From Paralysiella testudinis (GTDB lineage: Bacteria > Pseudomonadota > Gammaproteobacteria > Burkholderiales > Neisseriaceae), in the NCBI RefSeq assembly GCF_016894345.1, contig NZ_CP069798.1, forward strand, positions 2,827,248 through 2,891,247: a stretch of DNA of 64,000 bases, read 5' to 3'. Made by a program: the position numbers and the translations under genes. Every line of letters begins with the position of its first letter. Within the stretch, counting starts at the first letter, position 1. The notes beneath the pieces were generated by a model. It saw nothing but the letters and a program-made list of their open reading frames with translations, made no database searches and was not told the origin of the DNA. Shown here piece by piece: positions 51,736-61,087 of this stretch.

Positions 51736-54471
51736 ATGACCGACGCCCTGTTTGCCAAAGAAACCCTGCCCATTTCGCTTGAAGAGGAAATGCGCCGCTC
51801 CTATCTGGATTACGCCATGAGCGTGATTGTGGGGCGCGCCCTGCCCGATGTGCGCGACGGCCTCAAGCCGGTGCACCGGCGCGTATTGTACGCCATGCAC
51901 GAATTGAACAACGACTGGAACCGGGCGTATAAAAAATCGGCGCGTATTGTCGGCGATGTGATTGGTAAATACCACCCGCACGGCGACATCGCCGTATACG
52001 ACACCATCGTGCGCATGGCGCAAGACTTCTCCATGCGCTATATGCTGGTAGACGGCCAAGGCAACTTCGGCTCGGTAGACGGCGACAACGCCGCAGCCAT
52101 GCGTTATACCGAAATCCGCATGGCACGCATCGCCCACGAATTACTGGCCGACATCGACAAAGAAACCGTGGATTTCGGCCCCAACTACGACGGCTCCGAA
52201 CACGAGCCTTTGGTGTTGCCGGCCAAAATCCCCACCCTGCTGGTGAACGGCTCTTCCGGCATTGCCGTGGGCATGGCCACCAATATCCCGCCGCACAACC
52301 TCAATGAAGTGATTGATGCCTGCAAAGCCTTGCTGGCGGACGAAAATCTAAGCATCGACGACTTAATCGAATACATCCCCGCGCCCGACTTTCCCACCGG
52401 CGCCACCATCTACGGCCTCTCCGGCGTGCGCGAAGGCTACCGCACCGGCCGCGGCCGCGTGCTGATGCGCGGCAAAACCCACATCGAGCCCATCGGCAAA
52501 CACGGCGAGCGCGAAGCCATCATCATTGACGAAATCCCCTATCAGGTCAACAAAGCCCGCATGGTGGAAAAAATCGGCGAATTGGTGCGCGACAAAGTGC
52601 TGGAAGGCATTGCCGACTTGCGCGACGAATCCGACAAATCCGGTATGCGCGTGGTGATTGAGCTTAAGCGCAACGAAAACGCCGAAGTGGTGCTCAACCA
52701 GCTCTACAAAATGACCCAGCTGCAAGACAGCTTCGGCATCAATATGGTGGCACTGGTAGACGGCCAGCCCCGCCTGCTCAACCTCAAACAGATTTTGAGC
52801 GAATTTTTGCGCCACCGCCGCGAAGTGGTCACCCGCCGCACCCTCTACGAGCTAAAAAAAGCCCGCGAGCGCGGCCATATTTTGGAAGGCCTGGCAGTAG
52901 CCTTGTCGAATGTCGACGAAATCATCGCCCTGATTAAAGCCTCCGCCACCCCGCCCGAAGCCAAAGCCGCCTTGGTGGCGCGCCCGTGGCGTGCCGGCTT
53001 GGTGGCCGATATGCTCGCCCGCGTGGATGTGGATTTGAGCATGGCCAAACCCGAAGGGCTGCCTGAAAACGTAGGGCTCTCTAGCGAAGGCTATTTCCTC
53101 TCCGACACCCAAGCCCAAGCCATTTTGGACATGCGCCTGCAACGGCTCACCGGGCTTGAGCAAGACAAAATCATGTCTGAATACAAAGACGTGATGGCAG
53201 TGATTCTGGACTTGCTCGACATTCTGGCCAAAAGCGAACGCGTGAACGAAATCATCCACAACGAACTTTCTGCCATGCAGCAGCAATTTGGCGATGAGCG
53301 CCGCAGCGAAATCAACCCCTTTGGCGGCGACATTGCCGACGAAGACCTGATTCCCCCGCGCGAAATGGTGGTTACCCTCACCCACAGCGGCTACATCAAA
53401 ACCCAGCCCACCAGCGACTATCAAGCGCAGCGGCGCGGCGGGCGCGGCAAACAGGCCGCCGCCACCAAAGACGAAGACTTTATCGAAACCCTGTTTGTGG
53501 CCAACACCCACGACTATTTAATGTGTTTCACCAGCATCGGCCGTTGCCACTGGATTAAAGTTTACAAACTGCCCGAAGGCGGCCGCAACAGCCGCGGCCG
53601 GCCGATAAACAACGTGATTCAGCTGGATGAAGGCGAAAAAGTGAGCGCCATTCTGGCCGTGCGCGACTTCCCCGCCACCGAATACGTGTTTTTCGCCACC
53701 GCCCAAGGCATGGTGAAAAAAGTACAATTGAGCGCATTTAAAAATGTGCGCGCACAAGGCATTAAAGCCATCGCCCTCAAAGAAGGCGATTCACTGGTGG
53801 GTGTCGCCAAAACCGGCGGCAGCAACGACATCATGCTGTTCTCCAACCTGGGCAAAGCCATCCGCTTCAACGAATATTGGGAAGGCGGCAGCGAAGCCGA
53901 CGAGGGTGAAGAAGACAACGACATTATCGAAGCCGAAAGCGGCGAAGAGGGCGACAACGGCGCCCCCAAAGCCAACAAAGGCGTGCGCCCTTCCGGGCGC
54001 GGCAGCGGCGGCTTGCGCGGTATGCGCCTGCCGGCAGAAGGCCGCATTGTTAGCCTGATTAGCTTCGCACCTGAATGCGAAGCCCAAGAAGAGCTGCAAG
54101 TGCTCACCGCCACCACCAACGGCTACGGCAAACGCACCCCGATTGCCGACTACAGCCGCAAAGGCAAAGGCGGCCAAGGCAATATCGCCATCAACACCGG
54201 CGAGCGCAACGGCGAGCTGGTGGCCGCCACTTTGGTGAGCAACAGCGACGACTTAATGCTGATTACCAGCGGCGGCGTGCTGATCCGCACCAAAGTAGAC
54301 CAAGTGCGCGAAACCGGCCGCGCCGCCCAAGGCGTGCGCCTAATCAACCTGGATGAAGGCGAACAACTGGTGAGCTTGGTGCGGGTAGCGGAAACGGAAG
54401 AAGACGAAACCGCCGACCCAGCCGACGACAGCGCATCAATACCCAACGCAGAGCCCGACAATATGGCTTAA
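51736..54471 (+). CDS. gyrA: DNA gyrase subunit A
   Basis: This is the cleavage-reunion subunit of gyrase. The product is 911 aa. The N-terminal winged helix includes [20 protein letters not shown] and the active Tyr124 in [12 protein letters not shown]. The quinolone-resistance region reads [20 protein letters not shown]: position 85 is Ile (ATC), where N. gonorrhoeae has Ser91, while the Asp equivalent to Asp95 is kept (Asp89). The GyrA box is [11 protein letters not shown]. The C-terminal beta-pinwheel is interrupted by an acidic insert ([20 protein letters not shown]), as in other neisserial GyrA. A DUS-pair terminator follows. Confidence 0.98.
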   Translation: MTDALFAKETLPISLEEEMRRSYLDYAMSVIVGRALPDVRDGLKPVHRRVLYAMHELNNDWNRAYKKSARIVGDVIGKYHPHGDIAVYDTIVRMAQDFSMRYMLVDGQGNFGSVDGDNAAAMRYTEIRMARIAHELLADIDKETVDFGPNYDGSEHEPLVLPAKIPTLLVNGSSGIAVGMATNIPPHNLNEVIDACKALLADENLSIDDLIEYIPAPDFPTGATIYGLSGVREGYRTGRGRVLMRGKTHIEPIGKHGEREAIIIDEIPYQVNKARMVEKIGELVRDKVLEGIADLRDESDKSGMRVVIELKRNENAEVVLNQLYKMTQLQDSFGINMVALVDGQPRLLNLKQILSEFLRHRREVVTRRTLYELKKARERGHILEGLAVALSNVDEIIALIKASATPPEAKAALVARPWRAGLVADMLARVDVDLSMAKPEGLPENVGLSSEGYFLSDTQAQAILDMRLQRLTGLEQDKIMSEYKDVMAVILDLLDILAKSERVNEIIHNELSAMQQQFGDERRSEINPFGGDIADEDLIPPREMVVTLTHSGYIKTQPTSDYQAQRRGGRGKQAAATKDEDFIETLFVANTHDYLMCFTSIGRCHWIKVYKLPEGGRNSRGRPINNVIQLDEGEKVSAILAVRDFPATEYVFFATAQGMVKKVQLSAFKNVRAQGIKAIALKEGDSLVGVAKTGGSNDIMLFSNLGKAIRFNEYWEGGSEADEGEEDNDIIEAESGEEGDNGAPKANKGVRPSGRGSGGLRGMRLPAEGRIVSLISFAPECEAQEELQVLTATTNGYGKRTPIADYSRKGKGGQGNIAINTGERNGELVAATLVSNSDDLMLITSGGVLIRTKVDQVRETGRAAQGVRLINLDEGEQLVSLVRVAETEEDETADPADDSASIPNAEPDNMA

Positions 54472-54487
54472 GCTGGGTGTTTCACCC

Positions 54488-54520
54488 AAAAAGGCTGCCT
54501 GAACATTTCAGGCAGCCTTT
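54488..54520. terminator. DUS-pair terminator after gyrA
   Basis: AAAAAGGCTGCCTGAA - CAT - TTCAGGCAGCCTTT, a perfect stem with A/T runs. Confidence 0.9.
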
Positions 54521-54548
54521 AAAGTATTCACTGAAGATACGCACTGAT

Positions 54549-54602
54549 AGCCATTCTAAAAATAACCTTACAAAATAAAGCAATTTGACAATCCTATCCG
54601 CG
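54549..54602. repeat. left half of a repeat interrupted by IS110
   Basis: CCATTCTAAAAATAACC, TTACAAAATAAAG and TTTGACAATCCTATCCGCG match 16184-16235. The continuation is found on the other side of the IS110 element at 55809. Confidence 0.75.
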
Positions 54603-55807
54603 TAGATACCATCTCTCGCATCAAGCCGCAATGGTTATTTTGGCCTGATATTCGCATTGGTGCTTCAACACACCAAAGCAAATCTGTACCAAGCGGCGCA
54701 TCGCTGCGCCGATGGTCTGCATTTCCGTTTTGTTTCTGGCTTTCAGTCTGCGGTAATGCGCGTTAATATCCGGATTCCACGTTTTTGCAACCACCGCAGC
54801 CATATACAACTTAGCTCGTATGACCGAACTGCCCCGCTTGGAAAGCATGGCTTTGCCTTTGTGTTTGCCGGATTCCCGTTTTTTCGGCACCAATCCCAAA
54901 TAGGCAGCCATTTGCGAGGCGGAGGTAAAATGTTTGCTATGATAGAGCGCAACCATGCGCAATGAAACCACTTCACCTACACCGGGTATGCTGCGCAGTA
55001 AAGCACGGTCTTTTTCAAATCAGGATGCCGGTCAATATGTTGTTCGATTTCCTGTGTGATGGTGCCGATCTGCTGCTTCAAATTGGTCTGCATGGTGCTG
55101 ATGGACTGGCTGACCGCTTCGGGAACAGCGCTGAATCCGGCTTTCTCCATGCGGTTGTCTTCACGCTGCGATCGCTTTGCAGCGCATCTAGACGGGCTAG
55201 TAGTGCGTTGAGCCGCTTGATGTGGGGTGCAGCAGGCTGCCATTGGCGTACTTTGTGGTGCATGAGGCGGTCAATACCGGCTCTGGCCAGTGACTGGCTA
55301 TCAGCCTTATCGGTTTTGTGCAAGCTGTCGTATTTGGCATAATGGGCACTGTCGGCAGGATTAAGCAGATAAACGGCGATGCCTTTGTTATGCAGGTACT
55401 CTGCCAATGCTTCGTGGTAAACGCCGGTGGCTTCCATGAAAATTTTGAGTAGGCTTAAGTCTTCACCGATGTTTTTATACAGCCATTCTGTCAGTTGGTT
55501 AAAGCCTTGGAGGTGGTTTGGCAATGCTTTGGTTTTGATTTTACTGCTGCCAATGTCGCGGATAAGAGCACAATCTAATTTGTTTTTGCTGATGTCGATG
55601 CCCAATACTTGGAAGTTCATCATAATCTATCCTTATTTATGCAGTGTCTTGCGGGCGCTGCCGCGCACTTGGATACCATTCAGATTGTAGGATGAGGTGT
55701 ATGGCAGTGTTATCTACATTTCAGTGTCGGGCACTTGGGTCGGATACAGTTTGCTGCCATACGGGGCGGGAATAATACGCGTTTTACTCACCGCTTGAGA
55801 GATACAA
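54603..55807 (-). mobile_element. IS110-family insertion sequence
   Basis: The element is about 1205 bp. The ends are set by comparison with the uninterrupted copy of its target at 16181-16305: CCGCG joins GGTCGG there, and here they are split. There are no terminal inverted repeats, as is normal for IS110. The exact right end is uncertain by one or two bases. Confidence 0.8.
54621..55623 (-). pseudogene. IS110-family transposase, frameshifted
   Basis: The N-terminal piece (55623-55078) starts MMNFQVLGIDISKNKLDCAL with the DEDD Asp, then IFMEATGVYHEALAEYLHNK and YAKYDSLHKTDKADSQSLAR, the RuvC-like domain of DEDD recombinases. The middle piece (about 55190-54990) reads NRMEKAGFSAVPEAVSQSIS, then TQEIEQHIDRHPDLKK. 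The last piece (54971-54621) reads MAAYLGLVPKKRESGKHKGK, KRGSSVIRAKLYMAAVVAKT (Transposase_20). At least two frame changes separate the pieces, one at an A5 run after HPDL. It is inactive as read. Confidence 0.85.
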
Positions 55808-55808
55808 G

Positions 55809-56000
55809 GTCGGATTCTTGAATCCGACATTTGGCCATCGGCCAAAGAGATGCGAGTGCCTTGTTCTGTGAACAAGCGTCGGATTCAAGAATCCGACCTA
55901 CGGGCTTAATGGTGCGCATGGCGCACCCTACGTTTAGCATTGCGTTGATTGATGTTGCAAATAATCACACGCCTTTGCGTAGAGTGCGCCGTGCGCACCG
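55809..56000. repeat. inverted-repeat elements downstream of IS110
   Basis: GTCGGATTCTTGAATCCGAC (55809-55828) and GTCGGATTCAAGAATCCGAC (about 55880-55899) bracket a segment shared with 16257-16305. After it, GGTGCGCATGGCGCACCCTACG (about 55912-55933) is mirrored by CGTAGAGTGCGCCGTGCGCACC (about 55978-55999), an imperfect inverted pair around 45 bases. No gene is supported; the 74-codon frame here is spurious. Confidence 0.65.
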
Positions 56001-56155
56001 ATTTAAAATCCACAAAGCTGCCGGAAACTGCAAAGCGCCGCCCTATTCCGATTAAACCGCCCAATCACCCGAATTTACACAGGCTATGCTTGAAAATCTA
56101 AATAAAAGCCATTATCATAAGCAAACAACATCGATTCTCAATCAGGATAGCCATC

Positions 56156-56353
56156 ATGTACGTTTGCCTGTGCAATGCCATCACCGACCGCCAAATCCAA
56201 GACACCGTGGCAGCCGGTGCCAATAGCCTCACCGATTTGCAGGCGCAATTGGGCGTGGCCACGTGTTGCGGCTGCTGTGCCGATTTAGCCAGTTCGTTTT
56301 TGTCGGTGCGCGGTGAAAATCAGGCGCAAATCAGCACGCCCGCATCTCAATAA
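56156..56353 (+). CDS. bfd: bacterioferritin-associated ferredoxin
   Basis: Bfd passes electrons to bacterioferritin to release stored iron. The product is 65 aa with the BFD [2Fe-2S] motif: MYVCLCNAITDRQIQDTVAA (CxC) and LGVATCCGCCADLASSF (the CxxC pair). The Ala/Ser-rich tail is variable. The promoter region has TTATCATAAGCAAAC, a partial Fur-like site; iron control would be expected but the match is weak. No bfr gene is adjacent. Confidence 0.9.
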   Translation: MYVCLCNAITDRQIQDTVAAGANSLTDLQAQLGVATCCGCCADLASSFLSVRGENQAQISTPASQ

Positions 56354-56393
56354 ATCACGCGCTCATTTCTGCTTATTACTTATTCCCAATACA

Positions 56394-56427
56394 AAAAACC
56401 CCTTTCAGGCTGCCTGAAAGGGGTTTT
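56394..56427. terminator. terminator after bfd built around one DUS
   Basis: AAAACCCCTTTCAGG-CTG-CCTGAAAGGGGTTTT is a perfect stem whose tip is a single AGGCTGCCTGAA, using the palindrome inside the DUS. Confidence 0.85.
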
Positions 56428-56465
56428 GCTATTGATGCTAATCTTAATATTACAAATAAGCACTT

Positions 56466-56669
56466 ATACCAATCATAAAAAATAAGATAACAAGGCGGAG
56501 CTGATTTACTTGGTGCTTTAGCACCCTAGCAAATCGTTCTCTTTGAGCTGAGCCGCAGACAGTACACCTAGTACGGAACAGAGTTTGTTGGTGCTTCAGC
56601 ACCTTACAAACTCGTTCGCATAGCGCTAAGACGAGCCAACGCAGTTAGGTTGTTTTTTAGGATTGGTAT
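56466..56669. repeat. palindromic modular repeat, copy F (204 bp, long form)
   Basis: The arms are ATACCAATCATAAAAAATAA (left) and TTGTTTTTTAGGATTGGTAT (right), with both 50-bp modules. The right arm encodes the last codons and stop of glcB (YQS and TAA at 56659-56657). Confidence 0.88.
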
Positions 56670-58843
56670 TGCACTGCGGCTTTGGCTGCTTGGCGCCACT
56701 GATGCAATAGCGGCTCGGTGTAGCCGTTGGGCTGTTGGGTGCCTTTGAAAATCAAATCACAGGCTGCCTGAAACGCCACGGAGGTGGTTTCGTGGCCGGC
56801 CATGGGCTGGTAGAGCGGATCGGCGGCGTTTTGCGCGTCTACCACGGCGGCCATGCGCGACAAGGTTTGGCGCACTTGGGCTTCGTTTACCACGCCGTGC
56901 AGCAGCCAGTTGGCGATGTGTTGGCTGGAAATGCGCAGGGTGGCGCGGTCTTCCATTAAGCCCACGTTGTGGATGTCGGGCACTTTGGAGCAGCCCACGC
57001 CTTGATCTACCCAGCGCACCACATAGCCCAAAATGCCTTGACAGTTGTTGTCGAGCTCTTGCTGGATTTGTTCGGGCGTCCAGTTGCGCTCGGCGGCCAC
57101 GGGGATGGTGAGCAAATCATCCAGCAAGGCCAGGTTTTCTGCCGCCAAGGCCTGTTGCACCTCAAACACGTTTACTTGATGATAATGCAAGGCATGCAAG
57201 GTGGCACCGGTGGGCGACGGCACCCACGCGGTGGTGGCTCCGGCGCGCGGGTGGGCGATTTTTTGCTGCAACATATCGGCCATCAAATCGGGCATGGCCC
57301 ACATGCCTTTGCCGATTTGCGCTTTGCCCGGCAGGCCGCATTGCAGCCCCACTTGCACGTTGTTGCGCTCGTAGGCGCTAATCCAGGCGCTGGTTTTCAT
57401 GTCGCCTTTGCGAATCATCGGCCCGGCCAGCATGGCGGTGTGCATTTCGTCGCCGGTGCGGTCGAGAAAGCCGGTGTTGATAAACACCACGCGCTCGCGG
57501 GCTTCCAAAATGCAGGCTTTCAGGTTGGCCGAGGTGCGGCGCTCTTCGTCCATAATGCCCATTTTCAGGGTGTTGTGCGGCAGGCCGGTGAGCTCCTCGA
57601 TGGCGGCAAACAAGCTGTTGGCAAAGCGCACTTCTTCCGGGCCGTGCATTTTCGGCTTCACAATATACACGCTGCCGCTGCGGCTGTTTTTGTTGTGGCT
57701 GCGGGTGAGGTCGAAGGGGGCAATCAGGCCGGTCATCACGCCGTCGAGTATGCCTTCGGGGATTTGATTGCCGTCTTTATCCAGCACGGCCGGGGTGGTC
57801 ATGAGATGGCCTACATTGCGGATAAACAGCAGCGAGCGCCCGGGCAGGGTGAAGCTACCTGAAGCATCGGGCTTGCGGTATTCGCGGTCCGGATTCAGAC
57901 TGCGGGTGATGGCTTGGCCGTCTTTGTGTACGGTTTCCACCAAGGTGCCTTGCATTAAGCCGAGCCAATTTTGGTAAACCAGTGTTTTGTCGGCGCCGTC
58001 TACGGCGGCCACGGAGTCTTCGCAGTCCATAATGGTGGACAGCGCCGCTTCCATGATGATGTCTTTAATGCCGGCTGGGTCTTGGCGGCCGATGGGGCTG
58101 GTTTTGTCAATCACCACATCGAAATGCAGGCCGTTGTGCAAAAACAGCAACGAGGCCGGGGTGTCGGCGGCGCCGGTATAGCCCACCAACAATTCGGGGC
58201 TTTGCAAGCCCACCAAATTGCCGTCTTTAAGGGTGACTTGCAGGCTGGCACCGATAATTTGATAGGCCAGCGCGTCTTTGTGGCTGCCGCTCACCAAGGG
58301 GATGCTGTTGTCGAGAAAATCGCGCGCAAAGGCAATCACCGCATCGCCGCGTTTGGGGTTGTAGCCCGCGCCCGGTGCCAAATCGCCACTTTGCGCAATG
58401 GCATCGGTGCCGTAAAGCGCATCGTAAAGGCTGCCCCAGCGGGCGTTGGCGGCGTTGAGCGCATAGCGGGCATTCATAATCGGCACCACCAATTGCGGCC
58501 CGGCCTGCTCGGCGATTTCACGGTCGACATTGGCGGTGCTGATTTGGAAATCCAGCGGGGTGTCGACCAGATAATCCAGCTCGTTCAGAAAGGTTTTGTA
58601 GGCGGCCATATCGGCAATCGGGCCCGGATGATTGCGGTGCCATTCATCCAATTGCAGCTGAATTTGGTCGCGCTTGGCCAATAGGGCGCGGTTTTGCGGT
58701 GCCAGTGTATGCACCAAATCGCTAAAGCCTTGCCAAAAAGTGGCGGCGTCGATTTTGTGCGGGTGCTGTGCCAGCACGTTGTTGATAAAGCCGTATAAGG
58801 TGCTGTCTACTTGCAGCTGGGCGGCGCTGATGTACTGGGCCAT
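56657..58843 (-). CDS. glcB: malate synthase G
   Basis: This enzyme condenses glyoxylate and acetyl-CoA to malate. The product is 728 aa, the normal G-form length. [40 protein letters not shown] (metal Glu/Asp region), [20 protein letters not shown] and [20 protein letters not shown], with [20 protein letters not shown], are diagnostic. The start [11 protein letters not shown] at 58843 fits the family. The 3' end lies inside repeat copy F, so the final YQS may not be native. It follows glcF, and glcE lies further upstream: glycolate to glyoxylate to malate. Confidence 0.96.
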   Translation of the reverse strand: MAQYISAAQLQVDSTLYGFINNVLAQHPHKIDAATFWQGFSDLVHTLAPQNRALLAKRDQIQLQLDEWHRNHPGPIADMAAYKTFLNELDYLVDTPLDFQISTANVDREIAEQAGPQLVVPIMNARYALNAANARWGSLYDALYGTDAIAQSGDLAPGAGYNPKRGDAVIAFARDFLDNSIPLVSGSHKDALAYQIIGASLQVTLKDGNLVGLQSPELLVGYTGAADTPASLLFLHNGLHFDVVIDKTSPIGRQDPAGIKDIIMEAALSTIMDCEDSVAAVDGADKTLVYQNWLGLMQGTLVETVHKDGQAITRSLNPDREYRKPDASGSFTLPGRSLLFIRNVGHLMTTPAVLDKDGNQIPEGILDGVMTGLIAPFDLTRSHNKNSRSGSVYIVKPKMHGPEEVRFANSLFAAIEELTGLPHNTLKMGIMDEERRTSANLKACILEARERVVFINTGFLDRTGDEMHTAMLAGPMIRKGDMKTSAWISAYERNNVQVGLQCGLPGKAQIGKGMWAMPDLMADMLQQKIAHPRAGATTAWVPSPTGATLHALHYHQVNVFEVQQALAAENLALLDDLLTIPVAAERNWTPEQIQQELDNNCQGILGYVVRWVDQGVGCSKVPDIHNVGLMEDRATLRISSQHIANWLLHGVVNEAQVRQTLSRMAAVVDAQNAADPLYQPMAGHETTSVAFQAACDLIFKGTQQPNGYTEPLLHQWRQAAKAAVQYQS

Positions 58844-58904
58844 GATATTCCTCACTCTTTGGGGGTTTGTTGTTCTGATAGTGGTGCCGTGGTGCATTCA
58901 ATGC

Positions 58905-58953
58905 TTTCAGGCAGCCTTTTTTCTGCACTGCAAAAGAGTAAGGCTGCCTGAAA
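58905..58953. terminator. inverted DUS pair between glcF and glcB
   Basis: TTTCAGGCAGCCTTTTTT and AAGGCTGCCTGAAAA are separated by about 20 bases. The hairpin is possible but the loop is long. Confidence 0.45.
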
Positions 58954-58995
58954 ACGGTGTTTCTTTCAAGGGGTGCGGCTGATTTTGATGGGCTT

Positions 58996-59100
58996 ATAGC
59001 AAAGAAAATAAATAAATCATACAAGGCGGCGAGCCGAAGACAGTACACCTAGTACGACAAGGCGAGCCAACGCTGTAGGATTATTTAGTTTCTTTGCTAT
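58996..59100. repeat. palindromic modular repeat, copy G (105 bp, short form, different arms)
   Basis: The core GGCGGCGAGCCGAAGACAGTACACCTAGTACGACAAGGCGAGCCAACGC is as in the other copies, but the arms are ATAGCAAAGAAA and its complement. It overlaps the 3' end of glcF and supplies its last codons (NSKETK) and stop. Confidence 0.85.
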
Positions 59101-60328
59101 TGTCGAGTAAATCGGCCACATACTCCACCCAATGCCGCACCGGCAGCGGGTTGTCGGCACTTAAATGGGCAATGCAGCCCACATTGGCCGACAAAATCAC
59201 TTCCGGCGCCAACGCCGCCAAATGGCCTTGTTTGCGGGCTTTCAGCGCTTGCGACAATTCCGGTTGCAAAAAGGCATAAGTACCGGCCGAGCCGCAACAC
59301 ATCTGTGCTTCCACCGGCAACATCACTTCAATGCCCAGCGTGGCCAGCAAGGCTTCCACGCTGCCGGCCAGTTTTTGCCCGTGTTGCAAGGTGCAGGGCG
59401 GATGGTAGGCCACGGCTTGCGGCGCCGCTTGGCGTTTGGTCAAGCGCTGAGCCAAGGCTTCGGCCTCGCCGGTTAATACTTCCACCACATCGCGGCACAA
59501 GGCGCTCACTTTTTCGGCGCGCGCGGCATAGGCAGCATCGTGGCGCAAATGGAAGGCATAGTCTTTCACCAACACGCCGCAGCCGGATGCGTTGACCAAA
59601 ATGGCTTCGACACCGGCTTCAATATGCGGCCACCACGCATCGATATTGCGGCGCATGGCCGCCAATGCGGCTTCGTGGGCGTCCATATGCAGGCTTACCG
59701 CCCCGCAACAGCCCGCCTGTGGCGGCACCACTGCCTCCAAGCCCAATGCATTGAGGATTTTAACCGTGGCCGAATTGATGCCGGGCAGCATGGTGGGCTG
59801 TACGCAGCCGTCCAGCATCAGTATTTTGCGGGCGGCGGCTTGCGGCAGCACGGCGGCTATGGTTTGGCGCGGCAGAATTTTGCCTTGTAGTGTGGCCGGC
59901 AATACGCCGCGCACCGATTGCGCCAAGCGGTAGCCGCCGTGAAATACAGCCGGGTTGCTAATCAGGCGGCGCAACAGTGTGCGCTGCAATGCCGCCCACG
60001 GTTTGCGCCCCACTTGCCGCGCCACTTCTTCGCGCCCCAAATCGAGCAAGCGCCCGTATTGCACGCCCGAGGGGCAAGTGGTTTCGCAGTTGCGGCAGGT
60101 AAGGCAGCGATCCAGATGCTGCTGTATCGACTCGGTGGCGGCCATGCCCTCAAACACTTGCTTAATCTGGTAAATCCGCCCGCGCGGGCTGTCCAGCTCA
60201 TTGCCGGTAATTTGGTAGGTGGGGCAAGTGGCGGTGCAAAAGCCGCAATGCACGCAGCGGCGCAAAATCGCTTCGGCCTGCTGCCCGGCTTCGGTTTGCA
60301 AAAAGGCTTCGGTAATGTGGGTTTGCAT
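59081..60328 (-). CDS. glcF: glycolate oxidase iron-sulfur subunit
   Basis: GlcF carries electrons in the GlcDEF glycolate dehydrogenase at the membrane. The product is 415 aa. Two 4Fe-4S ferredoxin motifs lie near the N terminus: RRCVHCGFCTATCPTYQ and RCLTCRNCETTCPSGVQ. Two CCG (heterodisulfide-reductase-like) domains follow, with VPPQAGCCGAVSLHMDAHEA and VEAQMCCGSAGTYAFLQPEL. The last residues NSKETK come from repeat copy G. A DUS/long-repeat region separates it from glcE upstream. Confidence 0.95.
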   Translation of the reverse strand: MQTHITEAFLQTEAGQQAEAILRRCVHCGFCTATCPTYQITGNELDSPRGRIYQIKQVFEGMAATESIQQHLDRCLTCRNCETTCPSGVQYGRLLDLGREEVARQVGRKPWAALQRTLLRRLISNPAVFHGGYRLAQSVRGVLPATLQGKILPRQTIAAVLPQAAARKILMLDGCVQPTMLPGINSATVKILNALGLEAVVPPQAGCCGAVSLHMDAHEAALAAMRRNIDAWWPHIEAGVEAILVNASGCGVLVKDYAFHLRHDAAYAARAEKVSALCRDVVEVLTGEAEALAQRLTKRQAAPQAVAYHPPCTLQHGQKLAGSVEALLATLGIEVMLPVEAQMCCGSAGTYAFLQPELSQALKARKQGHLAALAPEVILSANVGCIAHLSADNPLPVRHWVEYVADLLDNSKETK

Positions 60329-60390
60329 GCTGGTTCCTGCTGTTTTTGTATTAGGTAGCTGACGTTATGCACTCTAATAAAAGTAGAGTA

Positions 60391-60797
60391 ATTTACAAAT
60401 TATTTTGTTCAGGCTGCCTGAAACCAAAAATCCGTGCAGCCCTCCCCTGGCGCAGCCGAATCGGAGCGGATTTTAGCGGGAGAAGGGTGCGCTATGTTTG
60501 AGCGCAGCGAGTTCGCACCCGCCGCTAAAATTCGTGTAGATGAGGGAAGTTTGGCGTAAGCCAAACCTGCAACCGGGGTCGCCTTTCTTTGCTTACTTTC
60601 TCGCCGCAGGCGCGCTTCGCGTGAGTGAAGCAAAGAAAGTAAGTGGCCGCGCGGCCATGAAGCGCAAAGTAAACCGATGAGCAACGAATACAAAAACGCA
60701 GCTTATTTTTTAAAATGATTCATTGCATTTTCATTTGTTTGCCAATGGATTGTCGAATCAAGTTCGGCAATAACAGCGCTACTTTTCAGGCAGCCTT
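60391..60797. repeat. long dispersed repeat, copy 2 (about 400 bp)
   Basis: It matches 48873-49259 over most of its length. It carries an extra insert between TTGCTTACTTTC and GAAAGTAAGTGGCC that turns the stem into a longer hairpin (CTTACTTTCT/AGAAAGTAAG with GCGCGCTTCGCGTGAG inside). The 94-codon minus-strand frame across it belongs to the repeat, not to a gene. Confidence 0.8.
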
Positions 60798-60843
60798 AGG
60801 AAAGCGGGTCGTATCTTCCGTTATGTAGTTGAGGAGCTGTGTT

Positions 60844-61038
60844 TTAGCGGTAAAACAGATAATACAGCAGCGCCAACACAATCACGGCGCTGCCCGCAGC
60901 CAATATGATTTGCGTTTGCCCACGGCCAAAACCGTGGTCGCGCAAGCCGTGGCCGAAACGCCGCCAGCCAAACCACAAAGCCAAGGCAGCAAAAGCCAGC
61001 GCGCCCAGTGCGGATTCATCGAATACCGGTATCATCAT
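60844..61038 (-). CDS. small membrane protein between glcE and glcF
   Basis: The product is 64 aa with two hydrophobic helices: ALGALAFAALALWFGW (about 10-25) and IILAAGSAVIVLALLYYLFY (about 44-63), separated by a basic, Gly-rich linker (RRFGHGLRDHGFGRGQTQ). It ends in YYLFYR. The start codon is preceded closely by a DUS. No family is recognised. The place between two glc genes suggests cotranscription with them, but a role is not known. Confidence 0.6.
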   Translation of the reverse strand: MMIPVFDESALGALAFAALALWFGWRRFGHGLRDHGFGRGQTQIILAAGSAVIVLALLYYLFYR

Positions 61039-61087
61039 TTCAGGCAGCCTTTAACTTAGGGTCTGTTTAATTTTTATCAACAAACGC

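Noticed and set aside
56100..56125. Fur box upstream of bfd
   Set aside because: Only TTATCAT and flanking A/T agree with the consensus; the match is too weak to list as a site although iron control of bfd is plausible.
60409..60693. 94-codon minus-strand open frame (..STRILAAGANSLRSNIAHPSP..)
   Set aside because: It lies wholly inside the long dispersed repeat and the matching region at 48.9 kb does not keep the frame, so it follows the repeat and is not a gene.
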